Source: Desulfosarcina cetonica JCM 12296 (GTDB lineage: Bacteria; Desulfobacterota; Desulfobacteria; Desulfobacterales; Desulfosarcinaceae). From it: DNA of 55,720 nucleotides. Location of the stretch: contig NZ_BBCC01000020.1 in NCBI RefSeq assembly GCF_001311845.1, positions 1 through 55,720 on the forward strand. The letters are read 5' to 3'. Of the stretch, positions 18,996-28,223 are shown in pieces; position 1 is the first letter of the stretch, and each line of letters starts with the position of its first letter. A model generated the notes under the pieces. It was not told the DNA's origin and made no database searches. It saw only the letters and a list, made by a program, of their open reading frames with translations. The translations under genes and the position numbers were made by a program.

Positions 18996-20693
18996 TCAGG
19001 CGCCCTTTTTCTGCAGTTTGGCCCAGGCATCCCTCAGGGTCACCGTGCGGTTGAACACCAGGCCCCCGGGTTTGGAATCCTTGGCATCCACGCAAAAATA
19101 CCCCATGCGTTCGAACTGGCAGAAGTATCCCGGACCGACGCCGGCCAGGCAGGGTTCGAGCTTGCAGCCCGTGAGGATTTCCAAGGCCTTGGGATTGAGA
19201 AAATCCTTGTAGGTTTTGCCTTCCGCTTTCTCGTCGGGGTTGGCCTTGTTGAAAAGGCGGTCGTAAAGTCTCACTTCGGCATCCACCGCATGGGGCGCCG
19301 ATACCCAGTGCAAGGTGGCCTTCACCTTGCGGCCGTCCGGCGCATCACCGCCGCGGGTGGCCGGATCATAAGTGCAGCGCAATTCGACCACCTCGCCGCT
19401 ATCAGGATCCTTGATCGCCTCCCTGCAGGTGATGAAGTAGGCGTAGCGCAGCCGTACTTCCCGGCCGGGTGCCAGCCGGAAGAATTTCTTGGGCGGATTT
19501 TCCATGAAGTCGTCGCGTTCGATGTAAAGCTCGCGGGAGAAGGGGAGCTGGCGGACACCGGCACCGGGATCCTCGGGATTGTTGATCGCCTCCAGTTCCT
19601 CGGTTTGGTCTTCGGGATAGTTTTCGATGACCACTTTGAGGGGCTTCAGGACGCCCATCACCCGGGGGGCGCGCAGGTTGAGATCCTCACGGATGCTGTA
19701 CTCGAGAAGGGCCATGTCCACCACGCTGTCGCGTTTGGCCAGGCCGATGCGATCGCAGAAGTTGCGAATCGACTCGGGGGTGAAGCCCCGTCGCCGCAGG
19801 CCACAGATGGTGGGCATGCGCGGATCGTCCCAGCCGCTCACATGGCCTTCCGCGACGAGCTGGATCAGCTTGCGCTTGCTCAGCACGGTGTAGTTCAGGT
19901 TCAGGCGGGCGAATTCGATCTGCTGGGGATGGCAGGGCGCCGTGACGTTGTCCAGCACCCAGTCATAGAGCGGCCGGTTGTTTTCGAACTCCAGGGTGCA
20001 CAGGCTGTGGGTGATGCCCTCCAGGCTGTCCGACAAGCAATGGGTGAAATCATACATGGGGTAAATGCACCAGACGTCGCCGGTGCGGTGGTGACGGGTC
20101 TTGCGGATGCGGTAGAGGGTCGGGTCGCGCATGATCAGATTCGGGTGGGCCATGTCGATCTTGGCGCGCAGGACGTGGGTGCCGTCGTCGAATTCGCCGG
20201 CGCGCATGCGCTGGAAGAGATCCAGGTTCTCTTCGATCGTGCGGTTGCGCCAGGGGCTGTCCTTGCCCGGTTCGGTCAGCGTGCCGCGATGGTTACGGAT
20301 CTCGTCGGCGCTCAAATCGTCCACATAAGCCTTGCCGGCACGGATCAGCTCGACGGCGAATTCATAGAGCCGTTCGAAATAATCCGATGCATAGTAAAGC
20401 CGCGTATCCCAGTCAAAGCCCAGCCAGTGGACATCCTCCATGATGGCGTCCACATATTCCACGTCTTCCTTGGTGGGGTTGGTGTCGTCGAAGCGCAGGT
20501 TGCAAGTCCCATGATAGGTCTCGGCCATGCCGAAGTTCAGGCAGATCGATTTGGCATGGCCGATGTGCAGGTATCCGTTGGGTTCGGGCGGAAATCGGGT
20601 GGCCACCCGTCCGTCGTTTTTATGGGCTTTCAAATCCGCTTCGATAATGGCCTGGATAAAATGGCTTCCCGATGAAGAGGCGTTGTCGGTCAT
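18996..20693 (-). CDS. glnS: Glutaminyl-tRNA synthetase
   Basis: 565 residues, class I synthetase. Start set at the ATG of [14 protein letters not shown]; the longer upstream frame is not family-like. The HIGH motif is in [17 protein letters not shown] and the KMSKS loop is VLSKRKL. The beta-barrel anticodon domain follows (FYSREL-like [13 protein letters not shown]). It charges tRNA-Gln with glutamine directly, so this organism does not depend only on the Glu-tRNA amidotransferase route. The 278 bases upstream, shared with the divergent rlmN-like gene, should hold both promoters; no clear consensus is seen. Confidence 0.96.
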   Translation of the reverse strand: MTDNASSSGSHFIQAIIEADLKAHKNDGRVATRFPPEPNGYLHIGHAKSICLNFGMAETYHGTCNLRFDDTNPTKEDVEYVDAIMEDVHWLGFDWDTRLYYASDYFERLYEFAVELIRAGKAYVDDLSADEIRNHRGTLTEPGKDSPWRNRTIEENLDLFQRMRAGEFDDGTHVLRAKIDMAHPNLIMRDPTLYRIRKTRHHRTGDVWCIYPMYDFTHCLSDSLEGITHSLCTLEFENNRPLYDWVLDNVTAPCHPQQIEFARLNLNYTVLSKRKLIQLVAEGHVSGWDDPRMPTICGLRRRGFTPESIRNFCDRIGLAKRDSVVDMALLEYSIREDLNLRAPRVMGVLKPLKVVIENYPEDQTEELEAINNPEDPGAGVRQLPFSRELYIERDDFMENPPKKFFRLAPGREVRLRYAYFITCREAIKDPDSGEVVELRCTYDPATRGGDAPDGRKVKATLHWVSAPHAVDAEVRLYDRLFNKANPDEKAEGKTYKDFLNPKALEILTGCKLEPCLAGVGPGYFCQFERMGYFCVDAKDSKPGGLVFNRTVTLRDAWAKLQKKGA

Positions 20694-20971
20694 CGTATCG
20701 TTCCTCTGGCACGCTATGGGTGCCGGAAAGGGTTGTCTGGGGCGGCCTCGCCGATCATGACGGCGCCGGGCGGACCTGAATATGGCAAAAACCCAGAAGG
20801 GTGTCAAACCGATATAATCAGCGGAAATGGGAAAAGCGGCGACCACCTGTCCACGGGTGCCGGCCGGCAACTTCACATTGATTTTTTGCTCGGTTGGGGT
20901 ACCCTGTCAAGGCTGAAAACCGAACGCATGCCGACAACGCCGAACCCTGAGAATCCGGTAATGAACATTTA

Positions 20972-22015
20972 ATGAACATTCTCGACCAGACCCACGATCA
21001 ATTTGCCGAATCCTTTTTCCAGCGTTATGGGAAGCGGACCTTCTACAGCACGCCCGTTTACCATCAGGTGATGCATTGCGGAAGCGTCGACCTGGACCGG
21101 CTGAGTTGTTTTTCCCGTTTGCCGGCGTTGGCCGGACAGTTGCGACGTGACTTGGTGCTGGACACGGGGCGGGTGGTGGCCCAGGCCAAGGACCATGGGG
21201 TGGTCAAATTCATCACCCGTCTGGCCGACGGCCTGGATATCGAGTCGGTCATCATTCCCATGTTCCGGCGATTTACCCTGTGTGTCTCCAGCCAGGTGGG
21301 TTGCCGGATGGGCTGCCGCTTCTGCCGGACGGGTCGCATGGGGCTCTTGCGCAGCCTGACCACGGCGGAGATCGTCGGCCAGGTCCATACGGCCCGCCAC
21401 CGGTTGGGCGTCGACGTGCGGAATGTGGTTTTCATGGGCATGGGCGAGCCGCTGGATAATCTGGATAACGTGATGCAGGCGATCCGGGTGTTGAGTGACC
21501 AACGCGGCATGGATATCGCCCGGCGCTACATCACCGTCTCCACCGTCGGTCTGATTGGGGGAATCGATCGCCTGGCCGGCATGGACGGTACACCCGTGAA
21601 CTTGGCGATTTCCTTGAACGCGCCGGATGATACGCTTCGCTCCCGGCTCATGCCGGTGAATCGGGCCATGCCCATGGCACCCTTGCGAGAGGCCCTGTTG
21701 CGCTATCCGCTGGCCAGGAAAAGCGCCATTTTCGTGGAATATGTGTTGATTGACGGCGTCAACGACCGCCCGGAGCACGCCCTGGCCGTTGCGCGCTACC
21801 TGGCGCCGCTGCCGGTTAAATTGAACCTGATTGCCTACAATCCGGCACCCGGTGATGCCTGGAAGGCGCCCTCGACGGAATCGTACACCCGTTTTCGTGA
21901 TCGGTTGGTGGCGGAAAAGATCTTCGTGAGAAGACGGGGTGAAAAGGGGGGGCGCATCATGGCGGCTTGCGGCCAGCTGGGGGGTGCCGCTGCCGGAAGC
22001 CCTGAGCAGTTGTGA
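20972..22015 (+). CDS. RlmN-family radical SAM methyltransferase
   Basis: 347 residues. The radical SAM cluster motif is GCRMGCRFC, preceded seven residues earlier by the Cys of FTLCVSSQVG, and the second mechanistic Cys is in MAACGQLG near the C-terminus; these match the five functional cysteines of RlmN/Cfr. VVFMGMGEPLDNLDNV and SLNAPDDTLRSRLMPVNR are further family blocks. RlmN methylates C2 of adenine 2503 in 23S rRNA and A37 of tRNAs. The N-terminal accessory domain is short and divergent from typical RlmN, so it may be a paralog with another target. It is single-gene and upstream of the PEP-CTERM-like gene. Confidence 0.85.
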   Translation: MNILDQTHDQFAESFFQRYGKRTFYSTPVYHQVMHCGSVDLDRLSCFSRLPALAGQLRRDLVLDTGRVVAQAKDHGVVKFITRLADGLDIESVIIPMFRRFTLCVSSQVGCRMGCRFCRTGRMGLLRSLTTAEIVGQVHTARHRLGVDVRNVVFMGMGEPLDNLDNVMQAIRVLSDQRGMDIARRYITVSTVGLIGGIDRLAGMDGTPVNLAISLNAPDDTLRSRLMPVNRAMPMAPLREALLRYPLARKSAIFVEYVLIDGVNDRPEHALAVARYLAPLPVKLNLIAYNPAPGDAWKAPSTESYTRFRDRLVAEKIFVRRRGEKGGRIMAACGQLGGAAAGSPEQL

Positions 22016-22184
22016 AATTAATTTCTTATTCTCCTAATATTTAGGAAGTCCGCTTCATAACCAACCGCAAAACTCTTCGCTTTTTTCTCGCCAACGCTTG
22101 TCGTCAAAGGCTCGTAAAACAATAACCTATTGAATTAAAATGAATATTTTTTGGTTGTCGATTTTTATGGGGATTGTCTTTGGA

Positions 22185-22201
22185 TTGGCACTTCTATTGC
22201 T
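22185..22201 (+). promoter_or_regulatory. Sigma-54 promoter of the mini PEP-CTERM gene
   Basis: TTGGCAC-TTCTA-TTGCT fits the -24/-12 consensus exactly, with GG and GC 12 bases apart. The predicted start is near 22212, about 64 nt before the ATG. Known from other bacteria: PEP-CTERM genes can be driven by RpoN with the PrsK/PrsR system. Confidence 0.85.
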
Positions 22202-22275
22202 TTTTAAGGCAAGTACTGACGCAAAAATTTTTCAAAGACGCTACGGTTACCCGAATTTATAGCAGGAGATTGAAC

Positions 22276-22467
22276 ATGAAAAAGACCACCGCCGCCATCG
22301 CCCTGATTCTTCTCTTGGTGATTTTTCCCTTCCTGGGATCGGATGCTTTCGCCGATTTTGTCGGCAGCGGATCGCTGCCGCTGCATGTGTTCTCCGAACC
22401 GCTGGTAATGCTCCTTTTTGGCGCCACCCTGGTCGGGTTTGGGTCCGGGCTGAGAAAAATCAAATAA
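22276..22467 (+). CDS. 63-residue secreted PEP-CTERM-like protein
   Basis: Start ATG follows AGGAGA. Residues 1-26 are a signal peptide (two Lys, hydrophobic core, likely cut after AFA). The mature part is only about 37 residues and consists almost wholly of a sorting-type tail: FSEP, a hydrophobic span VMLLFGATLVGFGSGL and a basic end RKIK. This is the layout of PEP-CTERM (Pro-Glu-Pro, membrane span, Arg/Lys), with S-E-P in place of P-E-P. Proteins of this kind are processed by exosortase and exported with extracellular polysaccharide; no exosortase gene is in the window. It has its own sigma-54 promoter and terminator. If the motif is coincidental, it is a small secreted or inner-membrane protein. 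Confidence 0.65.
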   Translation: MKKTTAAIALILLLVIFPFLGSDAFADFVGSGSLPLHVFSEPLVMLLFGATLVGFGSGLRKIK

Positions 22468-22571
22468 ATTATCAGGCACGGCCTTGAACAAAGGGCCTTG
22501 AGACTTATGTTGATAAACAGCCGTCGGGAACAGCCATCGACCCGACGGTAAAAAACCCTCCAATAAAATTA

Positions 22572-22608
22572 GGGGCGACCGTTTTCAGACAGCGGTCTCC
22601 CCTTTTTT
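22572..22608 (+). terminator. Strong rho-independent terminator
   Basis: GGGGCGACCG pairs with CGGTCTCCCC (one C-T mismatch) and is followed by six Ts. It ends the mini PEP-CTERM transcript, about 105 bases after its stop, and may also shield the convergent sulfite reductase gene. Confidence 0.88.
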
Positions 22609-22627
22609 ATTTCAGTGGTCCGACTGA

Positions 22628-23283
22628 TCAGACCAAAGCGTCCTGAAACGGTTTCAATCCCAATCGATTGATCACTTTGCCCAGGCGCTCGCCCTTATTG
22701 GCATTGGCGATGTAGTATTGAATGGTCTTTTCGATGGCCGTCATCACCTGCTGATCATCCAGACCGTTGACCAGCTCCTGGGCAATCCGTGGCTCGGCTC
22801 CGACATTACCACCGATAACCATCTGCCAGCCCTCTTTCTGGCCGATCAAGCCGATATCCCGGACCCAGGATTCGGAGCAGGCCAGATGACAACCGCTTAC
22901 GGACATCTTGAATTTTCCGGGCAGTTCCATGCTATGATATTTTTTATCCAGCGCCATTCCCATTCCCAGCGCATCCTGTTTGCCAAGCCGGCAGAAGGTG
23001 GTTCCCGGGCAGGCCCGCACGCTGCGTACACAGAGTCCGACGGCCGCGCCCTTGTCCAACTGCAGGTCGTTCCAGACCCCATCGATATCCTCCTCTTTGA
23101 GGCCCACGATGGTCATTCGGGTGGCGCCGGTCAGCTTGATCGCCTGGGCGCCATATTTTTCGGCCACATCGGCGATGGTGCGCAGCAATTGAGGCGTTAC
23201 GACACCACAGGGATATGGGGGGCAATGGCGTATGTTTCCTTGTCCCGTTGCAGGATTGCGCCTTTTTCACCTAATTTGAGCAT
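22628..23283 (-). CDS. Low-molecular-weight assimilatory-type siroheme sulfite reductase (one frame break)
   Basis: About 218 residues, matching the small sulfite reductase of Desulfovibrio. An N-terminal ferredoxin-like half-domain (QLLRTIADVAEKYGAQAIKL, TGATRMTIVGL) is followed by the siroheme/[4Fe-4S] ligands: CPGTTFC (C-x5-C) and SGCHLACSES (C-x3-C). It should reduce sulfite to sulfide with six electrons, or act in siroheme-dependent chemistry not yet defined; the physiological role of this family is debated. The ATG start follows a GGAGG site. The frame breaks at GGG 23210-23212 (minus-strand CCC); one more C restores PHIPCGVVTPQLL. It appears to be a single-gene unit. Confidence 0.85.
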
Positions 23284-23524
23284 GCTCAACCTCCTTGCCA
23301 TTCTGATTGTGATTGTAAAACGAAGGGTTAACGGACTACCGACGGGCGGGCCACCACCGGGTAGCGGCGCTTTTCGCCCGACGTATCAAACAACATCTTG
23401 TCTCGTGTGAATGCCTCATGCGTCTCATACGGTAAAGCCGTATTTATTGCAAACCTTATGCTCCGCTCAAGGCTTGTCCGCCGAGCTCATCGAATCCTAA
23501 CCGTTATCATCGATATAAGCCTTC

Positions 23525-23618
23525 AATCGACATTTGGATTTTTGCATTTGGCATTGGTTGATCCCAAACACCGGGTCGCTGGTCACACTGACAAGGAGGA
23601 TGAAATCCAAATGCGATT
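23525..23618. repeat. Imperfect inverted repeat in the gap before potD
   Basis: Between the sulfite reductase start (23283) and the potD start (23792) there is no convincing gene. The gap holds an inverted repeat: AATCGACATTTGGATTT at 23525 and AAATCCAAATGCGATT at 23603, pairing over 16 bases with one bulge and about 60 bases between arms. It may be a regulatory structure or a remnant of a small mobile repeat. Confidence 0.45.
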
Positions 23619-23643
23619 GCCTTGGATGGTGGCGGGTTTCAGC

Positions 23644-23672
23644 TTGACGCGCGGAACAAGTGGCCATACAGT
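23644..23672 (+). promoter_or_regulatory. Candidate sigma-70 promoter for potDABC
   Basis: TTGACG, 17 bases, TACAGT: five of six and four of six matches to the -35 and -10 consensus. The start would be near 23680, about 110 nt before potD. Confidence 0.5.
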
Positions 23673-23791
23673 GAAAAAATAATTCTTTGCCGACACCATA
23701 CCGCCATTTCCCATTCGACCCCCTACCGGTTTCCGGGAAGCGGGGTATTGCTACCCATCATGTACGTTCCAACCAACCGAAGGAGTGCAAA

Positions 23792-24892
23792 ATGAAAAAA
23801 CTGACATTTTTATGTTTGGCCGTTTCGCTGGTGGTGGCTTTTTCTCTGCCATGTGCGGCGGAAACCCTTGAACTGTTGACCTGGGAAGGTTATGCACCCA
23901 AAGCCCTGATGGACAAATTCGAGCAAGAGACGGGCATCACGGTAAAACCCACCTATTCGAACAACGAAGAGATGATCGCCAAACTGCGGGCCACCCGCGG
24001 TGCCGGTTTTGACCTGGCCCAGCCCAGTCAGGACCGGATCGCCTCCGTCCAGGAAAAGTTCAAGCTCTATCAGCCCATCGATTATTCCAAGGTCGATACG
24101 GCCCAGATCGTTCCGTCCATGCTCAAGGCGGTGAAGAAAAATACCCTGGTGGGCGGCAAGAGTTATGCCTTGCCTCATATCTACGGTACCTCGGGATTGA
24201 TCGTGAACCGCAAATTCGCCCCCGAAGCCGCCGATTACAGTGATCTGCTCAACCCCGCCTACAACGGCCGGATCAGTTACCGGCTCAAGCGCCCGACGCT
24301 GATCGGCGTCGCCTTTTCCATGCACCAGGACCCCTTTGCGCTTTACGGCAACCCGGATCGCTACCAAAAACTGATGGAGCAGGTGGGACAGAAGCTGATC
24401 GATGGTAAGTACCTGGTAAAAAATTATTGGACCAATGGGGATGCTCTCCTGCAAAGCATGCGCTCCGGCGAGGTATATGTGGCCATGGCTTGGGACAATG
24501 GCGGTTGGAAGTTGCACGCCGAAAATTCGGACATCGATTTCGTGGCACCCAAAAGCGGTGCCCTGGGATGGATCGACACCTTTGCCATACCGGCCAAGGC
24601 GAAAAACGTGAGTGCGGCCTACAAGTGGATCAACTTCATGCTGAAGCCCGAAAATGCGGCGGTTTTCACCAATGCGGAGAAGTACGGCACCGCTTCGGCC
24701 GGTGCCATCGAATTTTACGATCCCGAGGTCAAATCCAATTTCCAGCGTTCCTTTTCCCAGGCCGACATTGACAATATCAAATGGTACCCACCGGTGCCGG
24801 CCAAACTGGAATCCATCGAAGGCTTGATTCTGGACAAGGTAAAAGCTTCCAATGAATCGGTTCCGGCCTCTGAGCGAAATAAGTCTGAGTGA
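23792..24892 (+). CDS. potD: Spermidine/putrescine-type ABC transporter substrate-binding protein
   Basis: 366 residues. Start ATG follows GAAGGAG. Residues 1-23 form a signal peptide (cut after PCAA or CAAE), without a clear lipobox. The mature protein is a PotD/PotF-type periplasmic binding protein: LELLTWEGYAPKALMDKFEQ, KSYALPHIYGTSGLIVN, MAWDNGGWKLHAE and the GALGWIDTFAIPAKAKN block that closes the pocket. The ligand is probably a polyamine, but the family also binds other cations and organic acids. It leads a four-gene operon (potD, potA, potB, potC). Confidence 0.88.
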   Translation: MKKLTFLCLAVSLVVAFSLPCAAETLELLTWEGYAPKALMDKFEQETGITVKPTYSNNEEMIAKLRATRGAGFDLAQPSQDRIASVQEKFKLYQPIDYSKVDTAQIVPSMLKAVKKNTLVGGKSYALPHIYGTSGLIVNRKFAPEAADYSDLLNPAYNGRISYRLKRPTLIGVAFSMHQDPFALYGNPDRYQKLMEQVGQKLIDGKYLVKNYWTNGDALLQSMRSGEVYVAMAWDNGGWKLHAENSDIDFVAPKSGALGWIDTFAIPAKAKNVSAAYKWINFMLKPENAAVFTNAEKYGTASAGAIEFYDPEVKSNFQRSFSQADIDNIKWYPPVPAKLESIEGLILDKVKASNESVPASERNKSE

Positions 24893-24913
24893 AATAAGAT
24901 GGACGATTGATCA

Positions 24914-25999
24914 ATGGCCATTGACCTGAATGTTGAAAACGTCAGCAAGACCTTCGGCGACTTTACAGCCGTTCGCGAGGTTTCGTTCGCGGTGGAAAAG
25001 GGGCGCTTTTTTTCCATCCTGGGCCCATCGGGTTGCGGTAAGACCACCCTTCTCAGAATGATTGCCGGGTTCATCGAGCCCACTGTCGGGCGGATTATGA
25101 TTCGCGGTAAGGATATGGCCGGTTTTCCGCCCAACCGCCGGCCGGTCAACCTGATTTTTCAGCACCTGGCGCTTTTTCCAATGATGAACGTGGCGCAGAA
25201 TATCGCCTTCGGTCTTCAGCGGCGCCGGGAGACGCGGGCCGAGATCGATCGCAAGGTGGACGATATCCTGGCACGGGTGGGGTTGCCCGGTTTTGGCGGT
25301 AAGCGCATCGACCAGCTCTCTGGCGGACAAAAACAGCGGGTGGCCATCGCCCGCTGCCTGGTCCTCGACCCGGCCGTGCTGCTGCTCGACGAACCCCTGG
25401 GCGCGCTGGACCTGAAGCTGCGCGAGCAGATGAAGGTGGAGCTCAAGAAACTGCAGGCCGAAGTGGGCACCACCTTTATCTACATCACCCATGATCAATC
25501 CGAAGCCCTGGTGATGTCGGATCATGTGGCGGTGATGAACGGCGGCCGTTTCGAGCAGGTGGATACGCCGCGGAACCTTTATGCCCGGCCGCAAACGCCC
25601 TTTGTGGCTCGCTTCGTGGGTGAGAACAACGGCTGGAAGGGTGTCGTCGCCGATCGGCAAGATGGTTTGTGCACGCTTCGTACCGACGACGACCAGTTGT
25701 TTTCCGCCGCGACGCACGACGACCTGCCGCCGGGAACACCGGTGATCTTTTTCATTCGTCCCGAAGCGATCATCATCGCTCCGGATGCCGGTCTGGAGAA
25801 CTTCAACCGCATGACGGCGGTGATTCAATCGATCCTGTTCGACGGTGCCAACAGCCGCATGCTGGCAATGCCGGAGGCGGGTGCCACGGAGTTGATGATT
25901 GCTTTGCCGCAGAACCGTCAGTACGATCACCTGAAGGTCGGCGATCGCGTGGCGATCGGTTGGAGTGCCCGATCGGCCGTTTGCTTCAAGGATAGATGA
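24914..25999 (+). CDS. potA: Polyamine ABC transporter ATPase
   Basis: 361 residues. Walker A GPSGCGKTT at residues 37-45, Q-loop in NLIFQHLALFP, signature LSGGQKQRVAIARCL, Walker B VLLLDEP and the H-loop His in IYITHDQSEAL. The C-terminal 120 residues form the TOBE-type regulatory domain (FIRPEAIII). It drives import through PotB and PotC. It starts 21 bases after potD and its TGA overlaps the potB ATG (ATGA), so expression is coupled. Confidence 0.94.
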   Translation: MAIDLNVENVSKTFGDFTAVREVSFAVEKGRFFSILGPSGCGKTTLLRMIAGFIEPTVGRIMIRGKDMAGFPPNRRPVNLIFQHLALFPMMNVAQNIAFGLQRRRETRAEIDRKVDDILARVGLPGFGGKRIDQLSGGQKQRVAIARCLVLDPAVLLLDEPLGALDLKLREQMKVELKKLQAEVGTTFIYITHDQSEALVMSDHVAVMNGGRFEQVDTPRNLYARPQTPFVARFVGENNGWKGVVADRQDGLCTLRTDDDQLFSAATHDDLPPGTPVIFFIRPEAIIIAPDAGLENFNRMTAVIQSILFDGANSRMLAMPEAGATELMIALPQNRQYDHLKVGDRVAIGWSARSAVCFKDR

Positions 26000-26862
26000 C
26001 CGCCATGCGCAGTCGACGTTCCCTAACTTTTTTGCTTTTTATCACGCCGGTCGTGTTGTGGCTGTTCCTGCTGATCGTGCTGCCGCATGTGGACCTGTTG
26101 CTGATGTCTTTCCACACCGAGGACGATTCCGGCGCCATGGTCTGGAGCCTGGTCAACTACCTCAATTTTTTTCAGGAGCCGGTCTACTGGCGTACGTTCA
26201 TGCGCACCGCGATCTATGCCATTTTAGTGACGATGATCACCTTTGCCGTTTCCCTGCCGGTCGCCTTCTACATCACCAAAGTGGTTTCCCCACGTTTCAG
26301 CGGATTTCTCAGCCTGCTGCTCCTGATGCCCTTCTGGGTCAGTGAGCTGGTGCGGGTCTATGGCTGGATGATCCTTTTGCGGGAAAGTGGGGTGCTCAAC
26401 CACTTTTTGATGGTGAGCGGGTTGCTGCAGCGTCCGGTGGAGATGCTTTACAATGACGTGACCATGGTGATGGGGCTGGTCTATACGTCCATGCTCTTTA
26501 TGGTGGTGCCGCTGATTTCAGTGCTGGAGAGCCTGGACGACAGCCTGATCGAGGCCGCCTATGACCTGGGCGGCGGCATCTTTAGCATCGTTACCCGGAT
26601 CATCATTCCCCATGCCATGCCGGGGATCATGTCCGGCGGCATCGTTGTCTTCATGCTTACCCTGGGCAACTATCTGACCCCCAACCTCATCGGCGGCAAG
26701 AACTCTCTTTGGTTCACCGAGCAGATTTACAACCAGTTTATCGCCAGCTTCAATTGGAACCAGGGTGCCGCTTTCGGATTCCTGCTGCTGGTGCTCTCTT
26801 CATCGATCATCTGGCTGGGGCTCAAGCTGACCCGCCAGAAACTCAGCCAGGTGGTTCAATGA
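25996..26862 (+). CDS. potB: Polyamine ABC transporter permease PotB
   Basis: 288 residues with six predicted membrane spans. The first is LFLLIVLPHVDLLLMSF, and the EAA loop that docks on PotA is in SLIEAAYDLGGGIFSIVTRIIIP. It is the first of the two inner-membrane permeases. It overlaps potA and potC by 4 bases each (ATGA), a tight operon arrangement. Confidence 0.92.
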   Translation: MTAMRSRRSLTFLLFITPVVLWLFLLIVLPHVDLLLMSFHTEDDSGAMVWSLVNYLNFFQEPVYWRTFMRTAIYAILVTMITFAVSLPVAFYITKVVSPRFSGFLSLLLLMPFWVSELVRVYGWMILLRESGVLNHFLMVSGLLQRPVEMLYNDVTMVMGLVYTSMLFMVVPLISVLESLDDSLIEAAYDLGGGIFSIVTRIIIPHAMPGIMSGGIVVFMLTLGNYLTPNLIGGKNSLWFTEQIYNQFIASFNWNQGAAFGFLLLVLSSSIIWLGLKLTRQKLSQVVQ

Positions 26863-27713
26863 TTCGCTCACTGCCCAATACCCGGCCCTACACGATCGGC
26901 TTCAAGATCTACGTGGGGTTGTTTTTCAGCTTTCTTTTCCTGCCCCTGGTGGTCACCTGCGTGCTGGCCTTCAACGACTCCCCTTTTCCGGCGCTCCCCT
27001 GGAAAGGCTTCACCCTCACATGGTTCACCGGTGATCAGCCCGGACGAGTGGGCATTTTTCACGACACGGTCAACCTCTCGGCCATCTGGGTCAGTTTCAA
27101 GGTGGCCTTCTGGGTCTCGCTTTTATCCACCATTGTCGGTACCTGCGGCGCTTTTCTGTTCGAGCAGGAGCAGTTCCGCTTCAAACAGGCGCTTTACTTC
27201 CTGATGTTGGCCCCCCTGGTGGTTCCCGGCGTGATTCTCGGTATTTCCATTTTGCTCTTCGCCAACACCTTGGGCGTGGCCGTGGAGAACACCTTCAATT
27301 TAGACGTACCCCTCTTTCGGCCCGGATTCTGGCTGGTGGTGTTGGGCCAGTTTTCCTTCATCGCCACCCTGGTGACCTTGGTGGTTTCGGCGCGTTTGAA
27401 AAAATTCGATCGTACACTGGAAGAGGCGGCCCTCAACCTGGGTGCCAACCGCCTGGAGGTGATTTGGCACATTACGCTCAAGTTTCTGCGACCGGCCATC
27501 ATCGGTGCTGGTGCGGTGGCCTTTCTCATGTCCTTTGAAAACTTCAACACCACCCTGTTTCTGGTCGGCTCCGAAGCCACCCTGCCCATTACCCTCTACC
27601 TTCAGGTGCGAGACGGATCCACGCCGGTGATCAACGCCATTTCTTTTTTACTGATTGTCGGGACGTCACTTCTGGCCTTGATTAATTTGACTTTCAGCCG
27701 AAAAAAGGAATAG
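26859..27713 (+). CDS. potC: Polyamine ABC transporter permease PotC
   Basis: 284 residues. Start set at the ATG that overlaps the potB stop; a longer open frame upstream is a reading of potB in another frame. Six membrane spans; EAA loop in LEEAALNLGANRLEVIWHITLKFLRPA. Pairs with PotB in the inner membrane. The C-terminus is the usual hydrophobic span followed by SRKKE. It ends the operon. No T-rich hairpin terminator follows before the small convergent gene. Confidence 0.92.
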   Translation: MIRSLPNTRPYTIGFKIYVGLFFSFLFLPLVVTCVLAFNDSPFPALPWKGFTLTWFTGDQPGRVGIFHDTVNLSAIWVSFKVAFWVSLLSTIVGTCGAFLFEQEQFRFKQALYFLMLAPLVVPGVILGISILLFANTLGVAVENTFNLDVPLFRPGFWLVVLGQFSFIATLVTLVVSARLKKFDRTLEEAALNLGANRLEVIWHITLKFLRPAIIGAGAVAFLMSFENFNTTLFLVGSEATLPITLYLQVRDGSTPVINAISFLLIVGTSLLALINLTFSRKKE

Positions 27714-27744
27714 CGCTGGCGATCGTTGCGTCAAGGGGCGAGGA

Positions 27745-27951
27745 TCAGCGGGTCGTTTCGAGCATCGGCGATTGGATTTGCCGGCTTTCGACGGCCGGTC
27801 CTTCATGTGTGCGCATCTCGGTTGTGCTGTGGGTGAAGATCAGGACGCTCAAAAGGATCAGGGCGACGGTGCAAAGCAGACCATAGGGTGAAAAAAACTG
27901 CAGAACCGACGCTTCGATCCGTGTCGTGACGGTATCGCTAAGGGTCTTCAT
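27745..27951 (-). CDS. Small single-span membrane protein
   Basis: 68 residues. The ATG is supported by a strong GGAGGTGA site. One membrane span (LLCTVALILLSVLIFTH) with a short N-terminal amphipathic stretch and a polar C-terminal tail. I recognise no family. It is convergent with potC and divergent from the PP2C gene. It could be a real small membrane protein of the AT-rich signalling region or a lone gene. Confidence 0.5.
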   Translation of the reverse strand: MKTLSDTVTTRIEASVLQFFSPYGLLCTVALILLSVLIFTHSTTEMRTHEGPAVESRQIQSPMLETTR

Positions 27952-28223
27952 CTTTTCACCTCCGGGTTGATACGGTTGATCTTAAATGCTTTTGGGATAC
28001 TTATATGAAAATATAATCCGACCTACCGGCAGCCTCCAAGACCGAATAACGGCTGGAGCATTTAATGCAATTATAGCCCACTGTCTGACACTTGGAAACA
28101 AGAATTATGAATTGAATACAGAACATGAATATTACTTAGCTTTGAATCAGATTTCTTATGATACCACTGTTTTGCTTGACAACCATTCAAATTTATTGTC
28201 TTTAAGAAAAAAAGGGGCAAAAC
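27952..28223 (+). promoter_or_regulatory. AT-rich upstream region of the phosphatase-FHA-kinase genes
   Basis: A 270-base region with clearly lower GC than its neighbours. TATAAT at 28012-28017 is a perfect -10 hexamer, but the -35 side (TTTTGG at about 16 bases) is poor. An 83-codon ORF (27986-28237) lies here but overlaps the PP2C start and has no good ribosome site; I treat it as non-coding. Confidence 0.4.

Noticed and set aside
19290..20675. 461-codon plus-strand ORF inside glnS
   Set aside because: Antisense shadow of the glutaminyl-tRNA synthetase gene.
22016..22184. Riboswitch or tRNA in the gap after the rlmN-like gene
   Set aside because: No cloverleaf or known riboswitch core seen; the region is simply AT-rich sequence before the sigma-54 promoter.
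23398..23682. 94-codon ORF upstream of potD
   Set aside because: Composition is not protein-like, it spans the inverted repeat and the potD promoter, and no ribosome site supports its start.
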